Source of the DNA: S012-109 sp964425105 | GTDB taxonomy: Bacteria; Pseudomonadota; Gammaproteobacteria; SZUA-140 | Direction of reading: 5' to 3' | Assembly (NCBI GenBank): GCA_964425105.1 | Contig: CAYRLE010000103.1 | Location: forward strand, 1-6,846 | Length of the DNA stretch: 6,846 nucleotides | Shown: positions 1 through 6,137 of the stretch, in pieces | Numbering within the stretch: position 1 is the first letter of the stretch | How the letters are laid out: each line of letters starts with the position of its first letter | Notes under the pieces: model-generated | What the model was told of the DNA's origin: nothing | The model's database searches: none | What the model saw: only the letters and a program-made list of their open reading frames with translations | Made by a program: the position numbers and the translations under genes

Positions 1-641
1 CCGGCGCTCATCAACCCCATGGCAGCCCACACCGCGGGCGACGGTTCCACCCGCTCTGCCAGGATCGCGATGTCGACACTGCCATAACCGTGGTAGAGCA
101 GTGCAACACCCAGCAAGTAGAACAACGAACCCAGCAGGCTGACCAGCAGGTAACGCATGGCCGAGATCAAAGCCTCCGCGCCACCTGCCAGTGCCACCAG
201 GGCCACCGCTGCCAGCCCCAGCAGTTCCAGCGTGACATAAAGATTGAAGATATCTGCGGACAGAAACAGGGCGTTCAGCGCCGCCCACAGGAACAACCAC
301 AGCGGCCAGAAGGCTGCCGATCGTTTACCTTCGAAATAGCCGGTGGAATAGACGCTGATGCCCAACCCCAGCGCCGCCGTTACCATCAGCATCAGCAGGC
401 TCAGACCATCTGCATAAAGATCGATGCCTAATGGCGCGCCCCAACCACCGACCGCATAACGCTGGGCACCCTGCTCCGCCACCAGCCTGGCCAGGCCGGC
501 GACGCAAGTAACGACAGCGAGCGCGACAAGCAGGCCCAGCGGCACACTGCGCCGTGGCCATAAAAAACAGGCCAATGCTCCGGACAGCGGCAGCAAAACA
601 ATTATCACGCCCCAAGGCGTGTTTGCCGCCGATATTTCCAC
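1..641 (-). CDS. mrpD: Mrp Na+/H+ antiporter subunit D, N-terminal part (runs off left edge)
   Basis: This is the first 213 codons of a large membrane subunit related to complex I NuoL/M/N proteins; MrpD is one of the proton-translocating subunits of the Mrp antiporter. The frame is open from GTG at 641 to base 3. Hydrophobic helices start near residue 12. The segment DIFNLYVTLELLGLAA (130-145) matches the conserved MrpD/NuoN helix, and Glu139 sits where the essential helix-5 glutamate of MrpD is found. It ends in VWAAMGLMSA, just ahead of the expected conserved lysine helix, which lies outside the window. No ATG lies near the expected start. GTG 641, 5 bases after the mrpC stop, is preferred; a second in-frame GTG at 608 is possible but would shorten the N-terminus. 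Family assignment is firm. Whether it is a D or another of several D-like paralogues cannot be told from this fragment. Confidence 0.9.
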   Translation of the reverse strand, partial: MEISAANTPWGVIIVLLPLSGALACFLWPRRSVPLGLLVALAVVTCVAGLARLVAEQGAQRYAVGGWGAPLGIDLYADGLSLLMLMVTAALGLGISVYSTGYFEGKRSAAFWPLWLFLWAALNALFLSADIFNLYVTLELLGLAAVALVALAGGAEALISAMRYLLVSLLGSLFYLLGVALLYHGYGSVDIAILAERVEPSPAVWAAMGLMSA

Positions 642-646
642 CAGTG

Positions 647-955
647 CTATTCCGGCCGCTCTTCAGGGAGTCGAGCTCGGCCGGTCTCTGCTTGCACCCG
701 CAGCATCAATGCAAGCGCCAGTGCGGTAGCAGAGATGGCCACCACGATACCGGTAATCACCATGGCATGAGGCACCGGGTCCGGCGCAGACCCCTGAGTA
801 CGGGCCGCCAGCGCCACCAGCACCAGGAACACCCCGCTGCCCATCACATTGATGGCCAGGATCTTGCGCAGCAAATGCGTGTGCATGATCAAGGCGTACA
901 GACCCAGGGTGAACAGCCCCACACCGACCAGCGCATAGAAGGTAACATGGCTCAT
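647..955 (-). CDS. mrpC: Mrp Na+/H+ antiporter subunit C (NuoK-like)
   Basis: This is a 102-residue, three-helix inner-membrane protein homologous to NuoK of complex I and to MrpC/MnhC/PhaC. Within Mrp it helps link the small subunits to the D-type transporter. The diagnostic stretch is DPVPHAMVITGIVVAISATA (59-78), matching the family's DPLPQALVLTAIVI pattern. An earlier motif, LLRKILAINVMGSGVFL, covers helix 2. The frame stays open upstream to a GTG at 1000. ATG 955 is chosen because MSHVTFYALVGVGLFTLGLY aligns with the normal family N-terminus, and an AGGG lies a few bases before it. That leaves a 46-base gap after mrpB, the largest within the cluster. The stop is 5 bases from the mrpD start. 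The product has the usual length and no missing motif. Confidence 0.92.
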   Translation of the reverse strand: MSHVTFYALVGVGLFTLGLYALIMHTHLLRKILAINVMGSGVFLVLVALAARTQGSAPDPVPHAMVITGIVVAISATALALALMLRVQAETGRARLPEERPE

Positions 956-1001
956 CGGCCCTGCGCTCCATGCGCCCGTAGATTTAGTGCGTCCATGCAC
1001 G

Positions 1002-1685
1002 TCATTGTTTCGCGCCCGCCTCGGGTCGGTCGCCCAGGAACAGGGCAGCCAAGGTAATACCGATGGATAAGGTGGCCGCCGCTTCGATCAACAGTATCAG
1101 CGCTCCGGCGAATGGCGCTGGATATTCCAGTAGCCGCCTTCCCAGCACTAGCAACACCATGCCCACAGCAATGAACATCCCGATGCCCATCACCAGAGTA
1201 ATACGCAATGGCAACCCGGAAAATCCTGCACCTGGACGCCAAGCGGCCAGCAACAGCAGCACCCCCGCCGCCCCCAGCACTGCGCCGGCCTGAAAGGCGC
1301 CGCCTGGCGCGTCGGCGCCCGCCCAGAGCAGATAACCGGCGACCAGGATAAGTAATGGCACCAGCAGGCGTGCCAGCATATCCAGCACCGGCCCCGGGGG
1401 TGCCTCACTCGGCTGTGGAACACGACTGAGCGACCAGACCCCAAGCAGGGCCAGCAGCAGCACGCCCATTTCCAGCAAGGTGTCGTAACCCCTGAAGTTA
1501 AGCAGCACGGCGGTTACCGGATTGCCCACTCCACTGGTGTTGAGGTTTTCCGCTACATATTCACTCAAACCGGGAGCCTGCGCCGGGAGGGACAACACCG
1601 CATAGCCCAAGCCCACCGCCAGAAATGACAGGAGCGCCACAAGCAGCCAGCGCAGCGGCGTCTGTTTATCAACAACCATGGTCAT
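1002..1685 (-). CDS. mrpB: Mrp subunit B with N-terminal MbhE-like domain
   Basis: This is a 227-residue membrane protein in two parts. Residues 1-90 contain a first helix, then NPVTAVLLNFRGYDTLLEMG (55-74), which corresponds to the MbhE/C-terminal MrpA signature (DFRGFDTLGE in many relatives), followed by another helix. Residues 100-220 are an MrpB/MnhB domain with AGADAPGGAFQAGAVLGAAG (122-141), the counterpart of the family's AGHNxPGGGFxGGL loop, and further helices to about 218. Many MrpB proteins are near 140 residues, so the extra length is explained by the MbhE part. The start at 1685 overlaps the end of the MbhD gene by 17 bases; an ATG two codons later (1679) is an equally possible start, and no strong Shine-Dalgarno sequence separates them. 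The role is structural or ion-path support within the Mrp complex. The domain order is seen in the sequence; its functional consequence is inferred. Confidence 0.9.
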   Translation of the reverse strand: MTMVVDKQTPLRWLLVALLSFLAVGLGYAVLSLPAQAPGLSEYVAENLNTSGVGNPVTAVLLNFRGYDTLLEMGVLLLALLGVWSLSRVPQPSEAPPGPVLDMLARLLVPLLILVAGYLLWAGADAPGGAFQAGAVLGAAGVLLLLAAWRPGAGFSGLPLRITLVMGIGMFIAVGMVLLVLGRRLLEYPAPFAGALILLIEAAATLSIGITLAALFLGDRPEAGAKQ

Positions 1686-1983
1686 TCATTGCAGCTTCGC
1701 TGTCGTTCTTATGGCGTGTCCTTGTTTCACTTCTCGATTCGAGCCTTGCCAGTGCAGCCAGCAACAGGGCGCCAGTCAAACCCGCGCCGATGGCCGCCTC
1801 GGCCAGGGCGATATCCGGTGCATCGAGCCGTACCCAGGCCAGTGCCATCAACAGGCCGAAGGCGATGAACAGCACAATGGCCCGGAACAGATCGGGACTC
1901 GCCAATGCCCGCCACACCAGCCACAACAAGGCAAATCCCAGCACGACATCGAATGCCGACTGCAACAGTGTCACTGTTTCCAT
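1669..1983 (-). CDS. MbhD-type (DUF4040) Mrp/Mbh subunit
   Basis: This is a 104-residue, three-helix membrane protein. The conserved block LDAPDIALAEAAIGAG (53-68) is typical of the DUF4040/MbhD domain, which in canonical Mrp systems forms part of the C-terminus of MrpA and in membrane-bound hydrogenases is the free subunit MbhD. In structures of Mrp and Mbh this element lies near the proposed sodium path; that is family knowledge and not visible here. The C-terminus (82-104) is charged and likely cytoplasmic. The start at 1983 overlaps the mrpG end by 13 bases, and an AGAGG about 9 bases upstream supports it. Its end overlaps mrpB. Some databases label such proteins 'MnhB' or 'subunit B-like'; the domain itself is MbhD. 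Confidence 0.87.
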   Translation of the reverse strand: METVTLLQSAFDVVLGFALLWLVWRALASPDLFRAIVLFIAFGLLMALAWVRLDAPDIALAEAAIGAGLTGALLLAALARLESRSETRTRHKNDSEAAMNDHGC

Positions 1984-2270
1984 AGCTTAATGCCTCTTTG
2001 CCGCGCCGCGGCGGCCACCAGATGGGCGACACTGGCGCCCGCGAGCAATACCAATAACCAGATCAGCAGCAGCTTGCCCGCCCCAGCCCAGGATTCCGCC
2101 TGCAAGGCGAGCCCGGCCACCACCAGTCCCAAACCGACGTTGTCGGCTTTGGTCAGCGCATGCAAGCGGGTATAGACATCAGGAAATCGCAGCAGGCCGA
2201 CAGTGCCTGCCAGAAAGAATACCGCTCCGGCAGACAACAACATAAGCGTGAGGATTTCAGTCGCCGACAT
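1971..2270 (-). CDS. mrpG: Mrp Na+/H+ antiporter subunit G
   Basis: This is a 99-residue MrpG/MnhG/PhaG protein. It has a hydrophobic first helix (6-26), then the family signature RFPDVYTRLHALTKADNVG (28-46), followed by two more helices (about 46-58 and 66-88) and a short basic tail. The length is normal for the family. It is a small structural subunit of the inner-membrane Mrp complex required for assembly and antiport activity. The start at 2270 overlaps the end of mrpF by 14 bases, and its stop overlaps the MbhD-type gene. These overlaps imply translational coupling. No strong Shine-Dalgarno sequence is seen, which fits coupled re-initiation. Confidence 0.95.
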   Translation of the reverse strand: MSATEILTLMLLSAGAVFFLAGTVGLLRFPDVYTRLHALTKADNVGLGLVVAGLALQAESWAGAGKLLLIWLLVLLAGASVAHLVAAAARQRGIKLWKQ

Positions 2271-2541
2271 GATCGTGGTCCAGGGGCGCCCAGGCGCGCC
2301 GCACGAAGGCGACGGCGGTCACCGCCGCCAACAGTGCAAACACCAACGCCACATCACGCAGCGGTGGCTGATCAATCGCCTGTGCCAGCAGCAGCACACA
2401 GGCCACCGCGGTGGTGCCGAACAACTGCGCTGCGAGCATGCGGTCCGCTGCTGTCGGACCACGCAGGACGCGCCACAGCCCCGCCACCAGTGTCAACAAA
2501 AGGAACAGCGCCATACCTGAATACAGTATTTCCATGAGCAT
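2257..2541 (-). CDS. mrpF: Mrp Na+/H+ antiporter subunit F
   Basis: This is a 94-residue, three-helix MrpF/MnhF/PhaF protein. The diagnostic loop is RGPTAADRMLAAQLFG (27-42), with Asp33 matching the conserved acidic residue of the family, followed by helix 2 (43-56), the LRDVALVFALLA segment (61-72) and helix 3. Its start codon at 2541 immediately follows the TGA of the upstream uspE-like gene with no gap. GGAGG ends 5 bases before ATG 2541 and 11 bases before a second in-frame ATG at 2535; the first is preferred, but the second would also work. The protein is a small subunit of the antiporter complex, probably contacting MrpG and the MrpA/MbhD region. Confidence 0.93.
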   Translation of the reverse strand: MLMEILYSGMALFLLLTLVAGLWRVLRGPTAADRMLAAQLFGTTAVACVLLLAQAIDQPPLRDVALVFALLAAVTAVAFVRRAWAPLDHDHVGD

Positions 2542-3513
2542 TCACTCCTCCAAGGTGACCGGGGTGACAAACCCCCCGGGCTTGACCGCCAGCACTGAGC
2601 AATCGATGTGGTTCAGAATTGCCTCGGCAGTATTTCCCATGATGAAGCCCGGTATCCCGGCGCGCGCCAGCGTGCCCATGACGATGAGGTCCGCCTGTAG
2701 CTCATCCGCCAAGCGCTGTATCTCATCCTTCGCATCACCTTGCAGCAAGTGCTGGCGGGGATTGAGGTAACCAATGACATCCTCACCTACCCAGCTAGTC
2801 AGATCATCCATCAACGCATTTAGCCACTGATGATGCTGCCGCTGGACATCTTCGAGGTAGGCGCTCAGCTTTGCTTCGGATACCTGGACTAAACCACTCC
2901 TTAAGACGCTTTCACCATATGCCCGCCAGACGTGTACAACATGTAACTCGCAGAATTCCGAATGGGACAGCGAAGCAGCCATTTCCAGCACCTGGCGGTT
3001 GAGTGAATTCTTTTTGTCTCTGTCGTACTCCTCCCCGGAGTCCACGGCCGCCAGGATTCGCCGGTATGGCTTGGCTTCAGTCGGTTTGATCAACCACACC
3101 GGACAAGGACACTTGCGCAGCAGATGCATATCGTTGCTGCCGAATATCCGCTCCAGTGCGCCGCCACTGCGGGCCGGTTTTATAAGCAGGTCGCGCTGAC
3201 CCTGTAGCACCTCACGGATAATTACCAGAAAGGCCGTCCCCACCAGCACCCTGGTGTTCACATCAATATCCTTGCGGATGGCCCCGAGCAGACACTTCAG
3301 TCGTTCCCGCCGCTCTTCGACCATGGCTTCCTGTAGCGCCGCTGCTGACAGACAGTCACTGCCGGCGCCGATGGCGACCGGCATTTCGTCCACCACCTCG
3401 ACCAGTGTCAACTGAGCCTGATTGTTTGCTGCCAGCGTGACGGCGCGCTCCAGCGCCATGCGGCTGTCAACAGACGACTCGAATACGAAAAGGATATTAT
3501 TGAAGCGTTTCAT
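2542..3513 (-). CDS. Tandem universal stress protein, UspE-like
   Basis: This is a 323-residue cytoplasmic protein with two Usp domains (about 1-145 and 150-318). It resembles E. coli UspE (about 316 residues) in three places: HLLRKCPCPVWLIKP (130-144) closing domain 1; VMGTLARAGIPG followed by GNTAEAIL (278-300) in domain 2; and a C-terminal VTPVTLEE tail. UspE-type proteins act in stress survival and motility or adhesion; the exact biochemical role is unclear. Domain 1 lacks a recognisable G-x2-G-x9-G(S/T) nucleotide motif. Domain 2 keeps the first and last glycines (G280, G293) but has Ala283 at the second. The start at 3513 is chosen over an in-frame codon at 3552 because MKRFNNILFVFE begins the first beta strand and GAGG lies 6 bases upstream. 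It begins one base after the mrpE stop and ends flush against mrpF, so it is part of the mrp transcript. This is an unusual location for a Usp gene. Confidence 0.92.
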   Translation of the reverse strand: MKRFNNILFVFESSVDSRMALERAVTLAANNQAQLTLVEVVDEMPVAIGAGSDCLSAAALQEAMVEERRERLKCLLGAIRKDIDVNTRVLVGTAFLVIIREVLQGQRDLLIKPARSGGALERIFGSNDMHLLRKCPCPVWLIKPTEAKPYRRILAAVDSGEEYDRDKKNSLNRQVLEMAASLSHSEFCELHVVHVWRAYGESVLRSGLVQVSEAKLSAYLEDVQRQHHQWLNALMDDLTSWVGEDVIGYLNPRQHLLQGDAKDEIQRLADELQADLIVMGTLARAGIPGFIMGNTAEAILNHIDCSVLAVKPGGFVTPVTLEE

Positions 3514-3514
3514 A

Positions 3515-4051
3515 TCACGCCTCGTTCCTGCTTCCTGACAAATCCAGCCCAAACACTTCAGCCACGTGGTTTTCCAACACTGTCAATTCCTCCACAAAGG
3601 CCCTGGTCTCATCGAGCACATGGATGCACAGCGTCTCTTCATTCAACTCGATACTCAATGTACCCGGCAGCAGGCTGACCGTGTTTGCCATGAACACCCG
3701 GGACGGGCCTGGCGGCAGTCGGAATCTGTAGTCAAACAACCCCGGCGAGATTGGCAGCCGCGGGTGCAATGCGCGCCTGGCAACATCCACGCCACCCCGC
3801 AGCGAGCGCCAGAGAAAAAACGCGGCAAAGCGCGCAATTCCGCTCAAGGACCAGGAAAAAGGAGGCAGTAACATCACGCTGAGCAGCGTCGAAAACAGTA
3901 TCACTGGCACGCCAACAAGCCATGAACCCATGGCGCCATCCGTAAACACCCACCACAGCAGGGCAAACAGAATGGCGCGCAAGCATCCGCTCCGCAAATG
4001 GATCGTCAGCGAATCGCGGGGTGTAGGCATGATCACTGAAGGTTGCCGCAT
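3515..4051 (-). CDS. mrpE: Mrp Na+/H+ antiporter subunit E
   Basis: This is a 178-residue MrpE/MnhE/PhaE protein. Two N-terminal helices (about 23-40 and 44-62) and a further hydrophobic stretch (70-82) precede WRSLRGGVDVARRALHPRLP (81-100), which corresponds to the conserved amphipathic region after the last helix in MrpE. The cytoplasmic domain carries MANTVSLLPGTLSIEL (121-136), matching the family's LANxITLTPGTL motif, and LCIHVLDE (141-148). Length is normal to slightly long. ATG 4051 is preferred, with AAGAG about 9 bases upstream; ATG 4030 (residue 8) has no visible Shine-Dalgarno sequence. It is the first gene of the mrp transcript in this window, preceded by a 254-base intergenic region with a candidate stress promoter, and is followed one base later by the uspE-like gene. 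Confidence 0.93.
   Translation of the reverse strand: MRQPSVIMPTPRDSLTIHLRSGCLRAILFALLWWVFTDGAMGSWLVGVPVILFSTLLSVMLLPPFSWSLSGIARFAAFFLWRSLRGGVDVARRALHPRLPISPGLFDYRFRLPPGPSRVFMANTVSLLPGTLSIELNEETLCIHVLDETRAFVEELTVLENHVAEVFGLDLSGSRNEA
3520..3523 (-). promoter_or_regulatory. Ribosome binding site of the uspE-like gene
   Basis: A GAGG lies 6 bases before ATG 3513, inside the last codons of mrpE. It supports the shorter start over the in-frame codon at 3552, which lies inside mrpE coding sequence and would add 13 residues unlike any Usp N-terminus. Confidence 0.6.
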
Positions 4052-4100
4052 CCCAAATCACTCTTGTTGGTTCAAGACCTCCCGCCAGACGACTTCCCTT

Positions 4101-4127
4101 TTCGATGCGATTTACAGCGCAAGTTCC
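4101..4127 (-). promoter_or_regulatory. Candidate sigma-E (ECF)-like promoter for the mrp operon
   Basis: On the minus strand a perfect GGAACTT (4127-4121) is followed after 15 bases by TCGAA (4105-4101). E. coli sigma-E promoters have GGAACTT, a spacer of about 16 bases, and TCTGA/TCTAA/TCAAA-like -10 elements, so the -35 matches fully and the -10 is acceptable with a spacer one base short. Initiation near 4095 would give a leader of about 45 bases before mrpE. A rival housekeeping-type site, TTGTAG-18-TATAGT, lies just upstream (TATAGT at about 4140-4135), with a poor -35. No transcription data are available, so this is a sequence-only proposal. Confidence 0.38.
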
Positions 4128-4173
4128 TATATGGACTATACGCCACACGACTAAGCAGCTACAAGCCCCGCCA

Positions 4174-4197
4174 TGACCGGAGCAGCGAATCCGGTCA
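4174..4197. repeat. Perfect 8-bp inverted repeat (hairpin)
   Basis: TGACCGGA and TCCGGTCA flank an 8-base loop between the antiporter gene and mrpE. The stem would be GC-rich and stable. No T-run follows on either strand, so it is not a standard intrinsic terminator. It could be a weak or factor-assisted terminator of the upstream antiporter transcript, an RNA processing site, or an operator. Confidence 0.5.
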
Positions 4198-4250
4198 CCA
4201 CGCCATTGCGGAAGGATTTGATGTCAAGAAAGGGGTTTCATTGATCCGCC

Positions 4251-4271
4251 AAATTCACCACAAATGAATTT
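4251..4271. repeat. AT-rich dyad AAATTCA-N7-TGAATTT
   Basis: This is a perfect 7-bp inverted repeat with a 7-base spacer, 35 bases past the stop of the antiporter gene. The arm spacing would suit a dimeric DNA-binding protein, or it could be a weak AT-rich hairpin. No matching second copy was seen in the window and no regulator gene is nearby, so function is unknown. Confidence 0.35.
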
Positions 4272-4305
4272 TCTGTCATTCTGATGGCAGGAACCAGAAG
4301 TATTG

Positions 4306-5997
4306 TCATGTCGCATCTTCAGCGTTATTTCTGTCGTCCACCCCGGCGGGCGCCCTGCCGTGCGCAGCAAACAGATTATCAACGGCCTCGGCAGCCGCAT
4401 CGGCATAAGGGATCAGCACATGGTCGGCGCCGACCTGCTTCAACTGCTCGGCATCGCAGGTAGTGTTGGCCGTTACCGCCACGCGCCCTTTGTAGCCGTG
4501 GTCGCGCAGGCCATGTAGCAGGGCGAGAGTGACGGGCATCTCGCGCAGGCTGCTAATGACCCACTGCACCTGCCCGAGCGGCAGGGTGGCGAGAAACTCG
4601 GGGTCTCCGGCATCACCGTAGCGCACCGCATAACCATCCCCTTCATGCTGGCGCACCAGCAGGGGATCGTAATCCACGCCGAGCACCCGGTGGCCACGTT
4701 GCCGCAATTCCCGTGCTATCCCGGATCCGAATCGCCCCATACCAAACAGGACGACATCGATATCGCTCTCATCTGCAGTCGGATCTGGGGCTTCCCGGTA
4801 TGCCCGTTTACGCTCGAACACACCCAGCCAGGGAGACATCTTCTCGTAGAGGGGATGTGAGTACAGGATCATATAGGTGGACGCACTGATGGTGATCAAT
4901 CCCACCAAGGTGATGAGGCCCATGGTATCGGCATCGATATGTCCCAGACTCAGGCCCAACGCCCCCAAGATCAGGGAGAATTCACTGATCTGGGCTACCG
5001 TCAGACCAGCTAAAAAACCGGTGCGCTTGCGGTAGCCCATAGCGCCCAGGATGATCATCACGATCAACGGGTTGCCGATGAGCACGAACAGCGACAGCAA
5101 AATGGCCGGCGTCACCTGCGCACCGAGCGCTGCCAGATCCAGACCGGCACCTAAATCGATGAAGAAAAACAACAGCAGAAAATCCCGCAGACTCACCAGG
5201 CGTGCGCCGATGGCCTCGCGGTAGGGCGTGGAGGCCAGCGACACACCAGCCAGAAAGGCGCCCACCTCCTTGCTGAACCCCAGGTGCACCCCCATTGCGC
5301 CCAGAGACACCGCCCAGGCGATGGCGAACAGCACCAGCAACTCAGGCGATTTTGCCAGTTGGTGCAGCAGCGGCGTCAACACATAGCGCATCAACAGACT
5401 GATGGCAGCGATGAACAGGCCGCCCTTCACCAATACCTCGACCGCCTCCCGCCCCAGGCCGGCAGCATCGCCGGCCTCGCCCAGTGCGGTCAAAGCAATC
5501 ATCACCAGCACCACCACGATATCCTGAACGATGAGGAATCCGATGGCGATGCGCCCGTGCAGCGTATCCACCTCGCGCTTGTCGGACAGCAGCTTGACGA
5601 TGATGATGGTGCTGGAGAAGGTCAACGCCACTGCCACGTAGAGGGCTGTCACCGGGGGCATCGCCAAGGCTATGGCGATAAAGTAGCCAATAACGGAGGT
5701 GAAGATGACCTGCCCCAGACCAGTGGCCAGCGCCACCGGGCCCATGGTGCGGATAATGTGCAGATCCAGCTTGAGCCCCACCACGAACAACAGCAGCGCG
5801 ATACCCAGCTTAGCCAGCAGATCGACCTGGTCGTCTGCAGATACCCAGCCGAGTACGGACGGCCCCACCAGAATACCTGCCGCGATGAAGGCGACGATCA
5901 GTGGCTGGCGCAGCCGTGCACCGATGGCGCCAATAACGGTGGCCACCAACAACACCACCGCTATTTCAGTAAAGACGTCACCGAAAATCGGGGTCAT
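4306..5997 (-). CDS. CPA2/KefB-type cation:proton antiporter with RCK (TrkA-N) domain
   Basis: This is a complete 563-residue protein. Residues 1-380 form a CPA2 membrane domain with roughly 12 or more hydrophobic segments. GILVGPSVLGW (41-51) is the typical early loop, TFSSTIIIVKLLSD (126-139) the conserved helix and discontinuous region, and Q158-D159 in GFLIVQDIVV the family's ion-binding QD pair. GFSKEVGAFLAGVSLA (240-255) and FFFIDLGAGLD (277-287) follow. Residues 412-545 are a Rossmann-fold RCK/TrkA-N domain with GMGRFG (419-424) and Asp442 at the end of the second strand, indicating NAD(H)/nucleotide binding; no separate TrkA-C domain is seen. It probably exchanges K+ or Na+ for H+ across the inner membrane under nucleotide control, like KefB/KefC/YbaL relatives, but cation specificity cannot be read from sequence. 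The start at 5997 fits the family N-terminus; no strong Shine-Dalgarno sequence or promoter was found upstream. It is transcribed toward mrpE, 254 bases away, so it is probably a separate unit. Confidence 0.92.
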   Translation of the reverse strand: MTPIFGDVFTEIAVVLLVATVIGAIGARLRQPLIVAFIAAGILVGPSVLGWVSADDQVDLLAKLGIALLLFVVGLKLDLHIIRTMGPVALATGLGQVIFTSVIGYFIAIALAMPPVTALYVAVALTFSSTIIIVKLLSDKREVDTLHGRIAIGFLIVQDIVVVLVMIALTALGEAGDAAGLGREAVEVLVKGGLFIAAISLLMRYVLTPLLHQLAKSPELLVLFAIAWAVSLGAMGVHLGFSKEVGAFLAGVSLASTPYREAIGARLVSLRDFLLLFFFIDLGAGLDLAALGAQVTPAILLSLFVLIGNPLIVMIILGAMGYRKRTGFLAGLTVAQISEFSLILGALGLSLGHIDADTMGLITLVGLITISASTYMILYSHPLYEKMSPWLGVFERKRAYREAPDPTADESDIDVVLFGMGRFGSGIARELRQRGHRVLGVDYDPLLVRQHEGDGYAVRYGDAGDPEFLATLPLGQVQWVISSLREMPVTLALLHGLRDHGYKGRVAVTANTTCDAEQLKQVGADHVLIPYADAAAEAVDNLFAAHGRAPAGVDDRNNAEDAT

Positions 5998-6137
5998 GAT
6001 TCAGTTACGCACTCTGTAGATCGCCCCTGCGTCATTACCAGCAATGTGTAATCGGGCATAAACAGCCCCAAGCATCACCTCCATTGTAAGGTGCTAAGGT
6101 CCGCCCCTGAATCAGTCAGTGCGTCCTTCGATATATT
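5998..6137. other. Intergenic region upstream of the CPA2 antiporter
   Basis: No open frame of note is present on either strand. This must hold the control region of the antiporter gene, but no convincing -35/-10 pair was found reading leftward. The only symmetry noted is a short CACCT-N8-AGGTG dyad at 6076-6093. Confidence 0.5.

Noticed and set aside
956..1000. GTG at 1000 as the start of mrpC
   Set aside because: It would add 15 residues (HGRTKSTGAWSAGP...) not found in the MrpC family; ATG 955 gives the normal N-terminus.
554..1057. 167-codon plus-strand open frame
   Set aside because: It lies antisense to mrpC and the ends of mrpB and mrpD; the composition is low-complexity Gln/His/Arg and no family motif is present.
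3514..3552. In-frame codon at 3552 as the start of the uspE-like gene
   Set aside because: It lies inside mrpE, adds an unrelated 13-residue leader, and the GAGG before ATG 3513 is better placed.
4154..4172. TGGC...GC pattern reminiscent of a sigma-54 promoter on the minus strand
   Set aside because: The spacing between the GG and GC elements is off by one and the TTGC box is missing, so it does not meet the strict sigma-54 geometry.
4222..4227. Perfect TTGACA -35 box on the minus strand
   Set aside because: No -10-like hexamer occurs 16-18 bases downstream, where the sequence is TGGCGTGG.
5284..6051. 255-codon open frame on the plus strand opposite the CPA2 antiporter gene
   Set aside because: It is rich in His, Gln and Asp with no hydrophobic or domain pattern, as expected of the antisense of a membrane-protein gene in GC-rich DNA, and it lies entirely opposite a gene with clear family motifs.
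6076..6093. CACCT-N8-AGGTG dyad resembling a MerR-family operator
   Set aside because: Arms are only 5 bp and it does not sit between recognisable -35 and -10 elements; likely chance.
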